From assembly GCF_030209755.1 (NCBI RefSeq), contig NZ_JARVRH010000010.1, positions 124,001 through 188,000 of the forward strand: a DNA stretch of 64,000 nucleotides. The letters run 5' to 3'. A model generated the notes under the pieces. It was not told where the DNA came from. It ran no database searches and saw nothing but the letters and a program-made list of their open reading frames with translations. The DNA is from Arthrobacter sp. efr-133-TYG-118 (lineage in GTDB: Bacteria > Actinomycetota > Actinomycetes > Actinomycetales > Micrococcaceae). Position numbers and translations under genes: made by a program. Of the stretch, positions 24,868 through 32,616 are shown one piece after another (position 1 is the first letter of the stretch; every line of letters begins with the position of its first letter).

Positions 24868-25811
24868 GCGGGGTGTTCCTCCAGGAAGCTGCGGATGGCG
24901 GCGGCGGCCGGCGCCGGTGTCTCGTAGTGGATCAAATGCCCGACGTCGGGAATCACTTCCAGCGCGCCGTCCGGCAACATCTCCAACAGCTTGTGCTGGT
25001 CCCGGAGCAGGGCGATCTCGTCTTTCTCGCCGGCCACCAACAACACCGGAAGGTCCAATTGCGCGGCGACCTCGGCCACATGGCTGGACACCGAAGCCCG
25101 GAACGACTCGAGGAGGCTCGCGCGGTCGGCGAACGCGGAGAAGTACGCATCGTGCTGGCCATGGACAAAGGCCCGGAGTTCCCTGTCCCGGGTCTTGGCC
25201 ATCGCTGCGCTCATGACGCGGACAATGAGGCGGCTGCGCAAGACGGCGAGTCCCAGCCTGCGCGGGAGCTTGGCCGAGACCTGGTAATACAGCACTGCCA
25301 GCTTGGTCATGAGCCCTTTGGGGCCCTCAAGCGCGGGAGCGGCGATGGGATTGACCAGGATCAGCGGACGGATGGCTCCCGGGTTCGCGGCGGCGAAGTG
25401 GCTGGCGACAATGGATCCGAAGGAGTGCCCCAAGAGAACCGTGTCAGGTCCGAGGCCCAGGGCCGCCATGAAACCGGTGATGAACTTCCCATAGCGTTCC
25501 ACGGTGTGGGGGTCTCCGGCGAAAGGCTCCGAGCTGCCAAAACCGGGAAGGTCAGGCATGATGACCCGCATTTCCGGCAGATGGTCCACGACGCGGAGCA
25601 GGCCGTGGTGGTCGCCGCGGAAACCGTGGATGACCAGTATGGTCCGGGTATCCGCGGTCACCGTGACTGGCTCGTAGCACCAATATGCGACGTTACTGCC
25701 GTCGAGGTCGATGTCTGAGGCACTCGTCCGGGCGGCCAAGGCCTTGCTGAAGAACTCCCGTGGGGAGGCTGGTGCGGGTTCGGGGGAGTGGTTGGTGTCC
25801 ACTTGTTCCAT
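24864..25811 (-). CDS. Alpha/beta hydrolase
   Basis: Serine hydrolase fold, 315 residues. The ATG at 25811 has AGGA overlapping the stop of the upstream aldo/keto reductase; upstream in-frame sequence is shadow of that gene. The fold is clear: ILVIHGFRGDHHGLL (oxyanion region), DLPGFGSSEPF, the nucleophile elbow GHSFGS, LVAGEKDEIALL with the acid residue, and the histidine in VIPDVGHLIHYE. Substrate is not predictable. It sits in the middle of a minus-strand group of aldo/keto reductase, hydrolase and glycosyltransferase with overlapping or touching ends. Confidence 0.88.
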   Translation of the reverse strand: MEQVDTNHSPEPAPASPREFFSKALAARTSASDIDLDGSNVAYWCYEPVTVTADTRTILVIHGFRGDHHGLLRVVDHLPEMRVIMPDLPGFGSSEPFAGDPHTVERYGKFITGFMAALGLGPDTVLLGHSFGSIVASHFAAANPGAIRPLILVNPIAAPALEGPKGLMTKLAVLYYQVSAKLPRRLGLAVLRSRLIVRVMSAAMAKTRDRELRAFVHGQHDAYFSAFADRASLLESFRASVSSHVAEVAAQLDLPVLLVAGEKDEIALLRDQHKLLEMLPDGALEVIPDVGHLIHYETPAPAAAAIRSFLEEHPA

Positions 25812-25821
25812 TCGGCAGGTC

Positions 25822-26703
25822 CTAGTTGACGTTGTCCGGGTGTGACCCGGTGCGGTGGTGGCGTTCGAGGGCGGCCAAGCCGTCCATGTCGTCGGCATCC
25901 AGCTCAAAGCCGAAGACATTGAAGTTCTCCTGGATGCGTGCCGCGCTGCTCGCTTTCGGGATGACGATATTTCCCAGCTGGAGGTGCCAGCGGATGATGA
26001 TTTGCGCAGGTGTCTTTCCATATTTGTCCGCGAGCGCCCGGACTGCCGGATCCTGAAGGACCTGGCCGCGGCCCAAAGGGCTCCACGCCTCGGTGCGGAT
26101 GCGCAACTGCTCGTGGAGGGTCCGGAGCCGGGCCTGCTGCAACCATGGGTGCAGTTCAATCTGGTTCACCGCCGGAACCACTTCGGCTTTTTGCATGAGT
26201 GCTTCGAGATGGGCTGGCTGGAAGTTGGAGACTCCGATCGCGCGCACCCGGCCTTCGCGGTACAGGGTTTCCATTGCCCGGTAGCTTTCCTGGAACAATC
26301 CACGCCCTGCGCAAGGCCAGTGGATCAGGTACAGGTCGACGTAGTCGAGGCCGAGATTGGCCATGGATGCATCGAAGGCGCGGAGGGTGGAGTCGTAGCC
26401 TTGGTCGTCGTTCCAGAGCTTGGTGGTGACAAAGACGTCTTCGCGGGAGAGACCGTGAGTGCCCTCCCCGGAGCCTCCCGTGTTGCTGTCCACGCCGGGC
26501 GGGGGTATGACCGCACTGCCGATGCCGCGGCCGACCCCGGTCTCATTGCCATACATGGCGGCTGTATCGAAATGCCTGTAGCCGGCACCGAGCGCAGTGG
26601 CGACCAAAGACGTGGCATCCGCCGGTGCCACCTTGTAAAGCCCGAACCCCAACTGGTCAATCAAGACACCGTTGTTCAGACTGAGCCTAGGCGAGGGTTT
26701 CAT
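25822..26703 (-). CDS. Aldo/keto reductase (2,5-diketo-D-gluconate reductase type)
   Basis: NADPH-dependent reductase with TIM-barrel fold, 293 residues from ATG 26703; a TTG two codons upstream is possible. The catalytic tetrad is visible: Asp and Tyr in FDTAAMYGNE, Lys in TTKLW, and His in LIHWPC. GVSNFQPAHLEALM and VNQIELHPWLQQ are AKR signatures. The C-terminal NADPH-binding loop reads VIPKASSAARIQENF. Residues 68-90 form an insertion (IPPPGVDSNTGGSGEGTHG), longer than usual between beta-strand elements. It lies 54 bases downstream of the SorC regulator gene and may share its transcript. Confidence 0.92.
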   Translation of the reverse strand: MKPSPRLSLNNGVLIDQLGFGLYKVAPADATSLVATALGAGYRHFDTAAMYGNETGVGRGIGSAVIPPPGVDSNTGGSGEGTHGLSREDVFVTTKLWNDDQGYDSTLRAFDASMANLGLDYVDLYLIHWPCAGRGLFQESYRAMETLYREGRVRAIGVSNFQPAHLEALMQKAEVVPAVNQIELHPWLQQARLRTLHEQLRIRTEAWSPLGRGQVLQDPAVRALADKYGKTPAQIIIRWHLQLGNIVIPKASSAARIQENFNVFGFELDADDMDGLAALERHHRTGSHPDNVN

Positions 26704-26757
26704 AGCCAAGACTCTACCTACCTCGATGCCGGGAATGTTTCAGGGACCTCCAATTAT

Positions 26758-27720
26758 TCAGGAAGGGCTGCCGAAACTGACCAGGCGCTTCGCCGTGGCC
26801 TCGTCCAGGATCAGGTCCGTTGCCAGCTTCGCTTCAAGTGCTCCGCGAAGTCCGTTGATCTTGGATGCACCCGACACGACGCAGATGCGGCGACGGACCT
26901 GCCTGAGTTGCTCGTGGCTTGGGCCGGTCGACCGCTCGTTGAGGGTGATCCCGTCGGAAGAGCCGTCGGCGCGGAAGAAGACGGTGGCAACATCGCCCAC
27001 GACGTCCGAGCTGGCCAGCAGGTTCAAGTCCGTTTCATCGAGGTAGCCGCCTGCGTACACGTGGCTGGGGTAGTCCGAATGCACCGAGCCGACACCGAAG
27101 ATGGCGATGCTCATCCTGGCTTGGAGGTCGAGCACGCGCTGGACGCTGCGCTCATTCCACATAGCGGTCTTCGTCGAGGCATGGTCGAAGAATGCGGGCA
27201 CCGGGAACTGTTCCACCCGTGCACCGTAGGCGATGCCGAAACGGCGCATGATGTCGCTCGCGTAGGTGATGCCGGTGGTCTGCATGTTCCCCGCGCCGTT
27301 GAGCTGCACGATAGTGCTGCCGTGCGTGATCTTGCGCGTCAGGTGCCTGCTGACCGCGCTGATGGTCGCACCCCAGGCCACTCCGATGATGGCATTGGAA
27401 TCGACCAGGGGACCTATGGTCCGTGCGGCCTGCGTCGCCACCCGGTCAAGGGTTTCCGCCTCGTTCAAGGTGTCCAGGACGGGCACCACATGGACATCGA
27501 CGCCGTAGTGGTTGCGGATCATACGCTCCAGTTCGGGAGCGGAATCCAGTGGACTGCGGATCTGGATCTGGACCAATCCCGACTCGCGGGCCGAGGACAG
27601 CAAACGGGAGACCGTTGAACGCGAGGTCCGAAGTTCGCGGGCAATGGCGTCCATCGTGAGGTCCTGGAGGTAGTACATCTGTGCTGCCCGGAGGGCTTCT
27701 GAATGTCGTGATCGCGGCAT
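26758..27720 (-). CDS. SorC/DeoR-type sugar-binding transcriptional regulator
   Basis: A 320-residue regulator with an N-terminal helix-turn-helix (about 9-40, LRAAQMYYLQDLTMDAIARELRTSRSTVSRLL) and a SorC-family effector domain (PLVDSNAIIGVAWGATISAVS and FGVGSVHSDY are typical segments) that binds phosphorylated sugars or polyols. ATG 27720 is preferred; a GTG at 27738 would overlap the palindrome TGCAC-N4-GTGCA. The gene is divergent from glpD across about 125 bases, so it is a strong candidate regulator of the glycerol genes, sensing a compound such as glycerol 3-phosphate. That role is inferred from position. Confidence 0.88.
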   Translation of the reverse strand: MPRSRHSEALRAAQMYYLQDLTMDAIARELRTSRSTVSRLLSSARESGLVQIQIRSPLDSAPELERMIRNHYGVDVHVVPVLDTLNEAETLDRVATQAARTIGPLVDSNAIIGVAWGATISAVSRHLTRKITHGSTIVQLNGAGNMQTTGITYASDIMRRFGIAYGARVEQFPVPAFFDHASTKTAMWNERSVQRVLDLQARMSIAIFGVGSVHSDYPSHVYAGGYLDETDLNLLASSDVVGDVATVFFRADGSSDGITLNERSTGPSHEQLRQVRRRICVVSGASKINGLRGALEAKLATDLILDEATAKRLVSFGSPS

Positions 27721-27733
27721 CTCAATTCCATTC

Positions 27734-27794
27734 TGCACGTTTGTGCAAGTAGCTTGATTTCATTTTCCATTCCTTCGAAGAATAGTTGTGCAAG
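27734..27794. promoter_or_regulatory. Candidate operators between the SorC regulator and glpD
   Basis: TGCAC (27734-27738) and GTGCA (27743-27747) form an inverted repeat with a 4-base spacer. TTGTGCAAG occurs twice as a direct repeat, at 27741-27749 and 27786-27794, 45 bases apart. The sites flank the divergent starts and are good candidates for binding by the adjacent SorC-type protein. Confidence 0.55.
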
Positions 27795-27844
27795 GTGCGA
27801 CGTCAAGTGATGCAGCGCACACACCAAAGCCCAAGGGAGCAGTT

Positions 27845-29653
27845 TTGGGATACACCAGCAATTCCGGTTCCGCAGCAGGAGCACCACGTCGGACCCCGGT
27901 TTCGGCACTTCGCGAACGGCCGCACGCCCAGGTGCTGATCATCGGAGGCGGCATCAACGGCGTCGGAACCTTCCGTGATTTGGCACTGCAAGGCGTGGAC
28001 GTCGCCCTCGTGGAACGCGGTGATTACTGCCAGGGCGCCAGCGGAGCCTCATCCCACATGATCCACGGCGGCATCCGCTATCTCGAGAACGGGGAATTCC
28101 GCCTCGTTCAGGAATCGGTGGTCGAGCGCAACCGGCTTTTGAAGATCGCTCCCCACTACGTCAAGCCCCTGCAGACAACGATCCCCATCTTCAGCACCTT
28201 CTCCGGCATACTTTCCGCACCCACACGCTTCCTCACGCACAAGCAAGGCAAGCCGAAAGAACGCGGCGCCTTCCTCATCAAGCTCGGACTGAGCATGTAC
28301 GACTTCTTTTCCCGCGACGGCGGCAGCGTCCCCCGCCATCAGTTCCGTGGCAAGGCGAGGGCCTTGGCTGAGCTGCCGCGATTGCACCCAGGCATCAAAT
28401 ACGCGGCCACCTACTTTGACGCGTCCGTGCACAACCCGGAGCGCCTGACGCTCGATGTGCTGCAGGACGGCGAAAAGGCGGGCATCGGGAGCGGCTTGCC
28501 GGGCGGCAGCGCCCGAGCCAGCAACTACGTTTCCCTTCTCTCGACTGACCCCGCCGCCGAATCAGCTGGCCCAGCGGGCGCTGTTTTGCTGCGCGATGAA
28601 CTCACAGGCGAGGAATTCAGCTTCCAGGCCGACGTGATCGTCAACACCACCGGTGCCTGGGTCGACCTCACCAACGCGGCAATGGGTGCCGAGAGCCGCT
28701 TCATGGGCGGAACCAAGGGCTCCCACATTGTTCTGGACCACCCGGAATTGCTCGCAGCGTGCGGCGGCCGCGAGATTTTCTTCGAACACACGGACGGGCG
28801 GATCGTGCTGATCTACCCGATGGGTGACCGTGTCCTGGTCGGCACCACCGACGTCGAGGCCGACATGGCCCAGGATGCCGTGTGCACCGAAGGCGAGATT
28901 GACTACTTCTTCGACCTCGTCGGTCACGTCTTCCCCTCCATCAAGGTCGAGCGCAGCCATATCGTCTACAGCTTCGCCGGCGTCCGGCCGCTTCCGCGCC
29001 ACGATGACACCCAGCCGGGCTTCGTATCCCGCGACTACCGCATCGAGCGAAGCGAGCGGAAAGCCTCCGGCGTTTCGGCCGCCCAAGGCGGCAAGGCCGC
29101 CGTCGTACTTTCATTGATCGGCGGAAAGTGGACCACTTTCCGGGCCCTCGCCGAACACCTGAGCAACGACGTCCTCCGGGAGCTGGGCATGGAGCGGAAG
29201 ACCTCGACGGCGAAGCTCGCCATCGGAGGCGGCCTGGGCTTCCCGGACAGCGAAGACGGAATCCAGGACTGGGTCAAGATGCACATGGCTCCCGGCCTCA
29301 GTGCCGATCGGGTCACCGGCTTGCTGACCCGCTACGGCACCCGCGCCGAGGACGTCATTGCCTACCTCGAGGCAGGCGAGGATCGGAAACTGCGCTCCAC
29401 GAACGAGCTCAGCGTCCGGGAGCTCGAGTTCATGGCCGTCAACGAACAGCTCGGGCACCTTGTGGATGTCCTCATCCGCCGCACCTCGCTGGCCTTCCGG
29501 GGCCTCGTGACCGGGGAGCTTTTGAACGAAATCGCCGAAGTCCTCGCCGCCCAGCTTGGCTGGGATGCAACGAGGCATGAAGCGGAAATCCAGCATGCCC
29601 AGGAGGTGCTTCTGCGTTTTCATGGCGTGACTGTTCACAGCCTCGTCGCATGA
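27845..29653 (+). CDS. glpD: Glycerol-3-phosphate dehydrogenase (FAD-dependent)
   Basis: Membrane-associated flavoenzyme oxidising sn-glycerol 3-phosphate to dihydroxyacetone phosphate with electrons to quinone. TTG 27845 is favoured because GGGAG (27835-27839) is 5 bases upstream; a GTG at 27788 would add 19 residues and overlap the operator. The FAD-binding motif is VLIIGGGINGVG (30-41). SSHMIHGGIRYLENGEF is the conserved substrate-flavin segment, with GGKWTTFRALAEHL and a C-terminal helical domain as in bacterial GlpD. It is first of the glpD-glpF-glpK group and faces the SorC regulator. Confidence 0.94.
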   Translation: MGYTSNSGSAAGAPRRTPVSALRERPHAQVLIIGGGINGVGTFRDLALQGVDVALVERGDYCQGASGASSHMIHGGIRYLENGEFRLVQESVVERNRLLKIAPHYVKPLQTTIPIFSTFSGILSAPTRFLTHKQGKPKERGAFLIKLGLSMYDFFSRDGGSVPRHQFRGKARALAELPRLHPGIKYAATYFDASVHNPERLTLDVLQDGEKAGIGSGLPGGSARASNYVSLLSTDPAAESAGPAGAVLLRDELTGEEFSFQADVIVNTTGAWVDLTNAAMGAESRFMGGTKGSHIVLDHPELLAACGGREIFFEHTDGRIVLIYPMGDRVLVGTTDVEADMAQDAVCTEGEIDYFFDLVGHVFPSIKVERSHIVYSFAGVRPLPRHDDTQPGFVSRDYRIERSERKASGVSAAQGGKAAVVLSLIGGKWTTFRALAEHLSNDVLRELGMERKTSTAKLAIGGGLGFPDSEDGIQDWVKMHMAPGLSADRVTGLLTRYGTRAEDVIAYLEAGEDRKLRSTNELSVRELEFMAVNEQLGHLVDVLIRRTSLAFRGLVTGELLNEIAEVLAAQLGWDATRHEAEIQHAQEVLLRFHGVTVHSLVA

Positions 29654-29827
29654 ACGTAATGTACGTCACATCAGCTTGATTGTTCCGGCCCAGAAGCCAG
29701 GACACAAGGGTTGCGGTGTTCCGCTCCGTAAGGGAAGACAGCAACCGGGACGGCCCTAACAGACGCCGGCCCAACGGCCCCAACAAAACCTGCAGGGCTG
29801 ACAACAGAAGAAAATGAGGAGTCAAAG

Positions 29828-30577
29828 ATGTCTCTCGGAATTGTTTTCCTTTCCGAAGTGTTCGGAACCGGCATGCTTACCCTGCTTGGCTGTGGCGTTG
29901 TGGCAAACGTCGCTCTCAAGGGCACGAAGGGTAACAGCGGCGGGTTCCTGATGGTGAATTTTGGCTGGGGCATCGCTGTATTTGCCGGCGTATACGTGGC
30001 GGCTATGTCCGGCGCGCACCTGAACCCGGCCGTCACGCTTGGTCTCTTGGTTGACGGCAAGGCCGAGTTCGCCCCGGGGGTGGCCGTGAGCGCGGCATCC
30101 ACGTTCACCTACTTCGGTGGAGAACTGACCGGCGCCTTCCTCGGCGCCATCTTCGCGTGGCTCGCCCACAAGCAGCACTTCGACGCCGAGCCGCTGGCAG
30201 CCAGCAAACTCGCCGTATTCTCCACGGGACCGGCTATCCGCTCATACCCCTGGAACCTTGTCACCGAAGTCATCGGCACGTTTGTGCTGGTGTTCGTGAT
30301 CCTGACCTTCGGCGGAACTCCCTCCGGCCTGGGACCGCTCGCGGTGGCATTACTCGTCGTCGGCATTGGTGCGTCCCTCGGCGGCCCTACGGGCTATGCG
30401 ATCAACCCCGCCCGTGACCTCGGTCCGCGTATCGCGCACGCTATTCTGCCGATCAAGGGCAAGGGCTCCAGCGACTGGGCCTACTCCTGGGTTCCGATAG
30501 TCGGCCCGCTCCTGGGCGGAACCATCGCCGGACTCGTCGCCCACTCAGTGCCGATTATGGCAACCATCGCCAAGTAG
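29828..30577 (+). CDS. glpF: Glycerol uptake facilitator (aquaglyceroporin)
   Basis: Six-helix channel of the MIP family for facilitated glycerol diffusion, 249 residues. Both NPA half-helix motifs are present: HLNPAV (65-70) and INPARD (192-197). The Asp197 after NPAR is the mark of glycerol rather than pure water channels. The start follows GAGGAG with normal spacing. The 174-base gap after glpD has no gene; it contains ACGT-N5-ACGT at the glpD end and GC-rich stretches. glpK follows 59 bases downstream. Confidence 0.95.
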   Translation: MSLGIVFLSEVFGTGMLTLLGCGVVANVALKGTKGNSGGFLMVNFGWGIAVFAGVYVAAMSGAHLNPAVTLGLLVDGKAEFAPGVAVSAASTFTYFGGELTGAFLGAIFAWLAHKQHFDAEPLAASKLAVFSTGPAIRSYPWNLVTEVIGTFVLVFVILTFGGTPSGLGPLAVALLVVGIGASLGGPTGYAINPARDLGPRIAHAILPIKGKGSSDWAYSWVPIVGPLLGGTIAGLVAHSVPIMATIAK

Positions 30578-30636
30578 TACACCGCCCACACACAGCTCGC
30601 ATCCGCACATAAGCAACCAGACAAGGACGTCACACA

Positions 30637-32151
30637 ATGTCGCAATACGTCATCGCCATTGACCAGGGAACCACCAGCTCGCGTGCCATCGTGTTCGATC
30701 ACACGGGCAACATAGTCTCCTCGGGCCAGATGGAGCACGAGCAAATCTTCCCTCAAGCCGGCTGGGTAGAACACAACCCGGTGGAGATCTGGGACAACGT
30801 CCGTGAGGTCATTGGCTCGGCGCTCTCGAAAGCGAACCTGACCCGGCACGACATCGCCGCTGTCGGCATCACGAACCAGCGCGAAACCACCGTCGTGTGG
30901 GACAAGAACACGGGCGAACCCGTCTACAACGCCATCGTGTGGCAGGACACCCGCACGCAGCCCATCGTCGACGAGCTTGCCAGCGACGGCGGCCCGGAAC
31001 GCTTCAAGCAGAAGGTCGGATTGCCCCTGGCGACCTACTTCTCCGGTACCAAGATCAAGTGGATCCTGGACAACGTAGAAGGCGCCCGCGCACGGGCCGA
31101 GGCGGGGGACCTGTTGTTCGGCAACACTGACTGCTGGGTCCTGTGGAACCTGACGGGCGGCGTCGACGGCGGCGTGCACGCCACTGACGTCACGAACGCC
31201 TCGCGAACCATGTTCATGGACCTCGACACACTGGCTTGGGACCAGGAGATCCTGGACGCGTTCGGCGTGCCGGCGTCCATGATGCCCGCCATCAAGTCCT
31301 CCTCCGAGGTCTACGGCACTGTGCACACCTCCCAACTGCTGCGCGAAGTGCCCGTCGCGGGCATCCTCGGTGACCAGCAAGCGGCAACCTTTGGCCAGGC
31401 GGCGTTTCAGGCCGGCGAAGCCAAGAACACCTACGGCACCGGCTGCTTCTTGATCTTCAACACGGGCGAGGAGATAGTCCACTCGAAGAACGGCCTCCTG
31501 ACCACGCTCGGCTACAAGCTGGGCGATGCCAAACCGCACTACGCGCTGGAAGGTTCCATCGCCGTCACGGGTTCACTGATCCAGTGGCTGCGCGACAACC
31601 TTGGCTTGATCAGCTCCGCTCCTGAGGTGGAAACGCTGGCGGCCGGCGTCGAGGACAACGGCGGCGTGTACATCGTGCCCGCGTTCTCCGGCCTGTTCGC
31701 CCCGTACTGGCGCGCTGACGCCCGCGGCGCCATCGTTGGCCTGACCCGTTTTGCCAACAAGGGCCACATCGCCCGCGCGGCCCTGGAGGCCACCGCTTTC
31801 CAGACCCGCGAAGTGCTCGACGCCGTCAACGCGGACTCGGGCGTTCCGTTGACCGAGTTGAAGGTCGACGGCGGCATGGTCGCCAACGAGGCGCTCATGC
31901 AGTTCCAGGCCGATATCCTGGGCGTGCCCGTGGTCCGTCCGAAGGTCGTGGAAACCACGGCCCTGGGTGCTGCCTACGCGGCCGGACTCGCCGTCGGCTT
32001 CTGGAAAGACCTCGGCGAACTCAGCGCAAACTGGGGCGAGGACAAGCGCTGGGAGCCACAGCTTCCGGCCGAAGAGCAGGAGCGCCAGATGCGCCTGTGG
32101 AAGAAGGCTGTGACCAAGTCCATGGATTGGGTGGACGAGGACGTTAAGTAG
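30637..32151 (+). CDS. glpK: Glycerol kinase
   Basis: Phosphorylates glycerol entering through GlpF. The 504-residue protein has the FGGY kinase layout: ATP-binding [10 protein letters not shown] (6-15), substrate residues in [14 protein letters not shown] and WQDTRT, and the C-terminal signature [22 protein letters not shown]. It ends the glycerol group. Hairpins capable of terminating transcription begin at its stop codon. Confidence 0.97.
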   Translation: MSQYVIAIDQGTTSSRAIVFDHTGNIVSSGQMEHEQIFPQAGWVEHNPVEIWDNVREVIGSALSKANLTRHDIAAVGITNQRETTVVWDKNTGEPVYNAIVWQDTRTQPIVDELASDGGPERFKQKVGLPLATYFSGTKIKWILDNVEGARARAEAGDLLFGNTDCWVLWNLTGGVDGGVHATDVTNASRTMFMDLDTLAWDQEILDAFGVPASMMPAIKSSSEVYGTVHTSQLLREVPVAGILGDQQAATFGQAAFQAGEAKNTYGTGCFLIFNTGEEIVHSKNGLLTTLGYKLGDAKPHYALEGSIAVTGSLIQWLRDNLGLISSAPEVETLAAGVEDNGGVYIVPAFSGLFAPYWRADARGAIVGLTRFANKGHIARAALEATAFQTREVLDAVNADSGVPLTELKVDGGMVANEALMQFQADILGVPVVRPKVVETTALGAAYAAGLAVGFWKDLGELSANWGEDKRWEPQLPAEEQERQMRLWKKAVTKSMDWVDEDVK

Positions 32152-32225
32152 GCCTCACCTCGGTTGAGGGAGGCCACCTCACCTAAGCTAGGGGCCGCCT
32201 CGCCTGTTTCGATGGGGCGGCCCCT
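32151..32225 (+). terminator. Two hairpins after glpK
   Basis: GGCCTC (32151-32156) pairs with GAGGCC (32170-32175) directly at the stop codon. AGGGGCCGCC (32190-32199) pairs perfectly with GGCGGCCCCT (32216-32225). Neither has a long T-run, so they are probable, not certain, terminators. Confidence 0.55.
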
Positions 32226-32257
32226 GCCCCGCCCGCCGAGTTAGTTCTACTCGCCCC

Positions 32258-32393
32258 GAAAAGGGGCCGGTAACTCCCGCCCGCCCGTCCCCAGCTGCTC
32301 CCAAACGCTCGCAAGCTCGCGTCGGGACCCTCGCAGCTGTGGCCCCATCGCGGTGCCCGCCACACCATGGCGGGGAGTCACCGGCCCCTTTTC
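32258..32393. repeat. 136-bp inverted-repeat element between glpK and leuS
   Basis: GAAAAGGGGCCGGT (32258-32271) and ACCGGCCCCTTTTC (32380-32393) are perfect reverse complements. The complementarity continues inward for about ten more bases with one mismatch and one single-base gap. The 90-base interior holds smaller matches such as CAGCTG at both ends. There is no convincing reading frame. It looks like a structured dispersed repeat unit rather than a gene; a genome-wide search would show its copy number. Confidence 0.7.
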
Positions 32394-32430
32394 TAGTGCG
32401 CCTGCTCACCGGCGCGATGTGCGGCGTCTG

Positions 32431-32456
32431 TTGCGTGTTTGCACACTACACATAAC
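32431..32456 (+). promoter_or_regulatory. Possible leuS promoter
   Basis: TTGCGT (32431-32436) and CATAAC (32451-32456) are 14 bases apart, or TAACAA (32453-32458) at 16 bases. The pair lies 20 bases before the leader-peptide start. The match is weak and the call rests on position. Confidence 0.35.
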
Positions 32457-32475
32457 AAAGCGGTAAGGTGGCTTT

Positions 32476-32502
32476 ATGCGTGCGATCCTTCTGCTTAGCT
32501 AG
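32476..32502 (+). CDS. leuS leader peptide MRAILLLS
   Basis: An eight-codon frame (ATG to TAG) with a good ribosome-binding site, AAGGTGG (32465-32471). Codons 5-7 are CTT, CTG, CTT, giving three consecutive leucines. It is followed by pairable segments and an intrinsic terminator before leuS. This is the layout of ribosome-mediated attenuation: shortage of charged tRNA-Leu stalls the ribosome on the Leu codons, an alternative RNA fold forms and leuS is transcribed. Leucine attenuators have been predicted computationally for actinobacterial genes. It is too short for ordinary gene callers. Confidence 0.78.
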   Translation: MRAILLLS

Positions 32503-32546
32503 CCGCCCGGTATACGTCGATCTAGAGCATCGCGAACCGAGCGGCC

Positions 32547-32570
32547 GCCCCTCCTTGCCGAGGGGCTTTT
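32547..32570 (+). terminator. Attenuator terminator ahead of leuS
   Basis: GCCCCTC (32547-32553) pairs perfectly with GAGGGGC (32560-32566) around a 6-base loop and is followed by TTTT. Upstream, GCCGC just after the leader stop (32503-32507) can pair with GCGGC at 32541-32545, beside the left stem, so an antiterminator fold is possible. Confidence 0.75.
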
Positions 32571-32616
32571 GTGTGTCCGGGACCTTCCGGGATCCGGAGC
32601 AGGAGGCAAAACCGTC

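Noticed and set aside
25855..27618. A 587-codon plus-strand frame across the reductase and regulator genes
   Set aside because: It spans two well-supported minus-strand genes and their gap and has no start signal or domain pattern.
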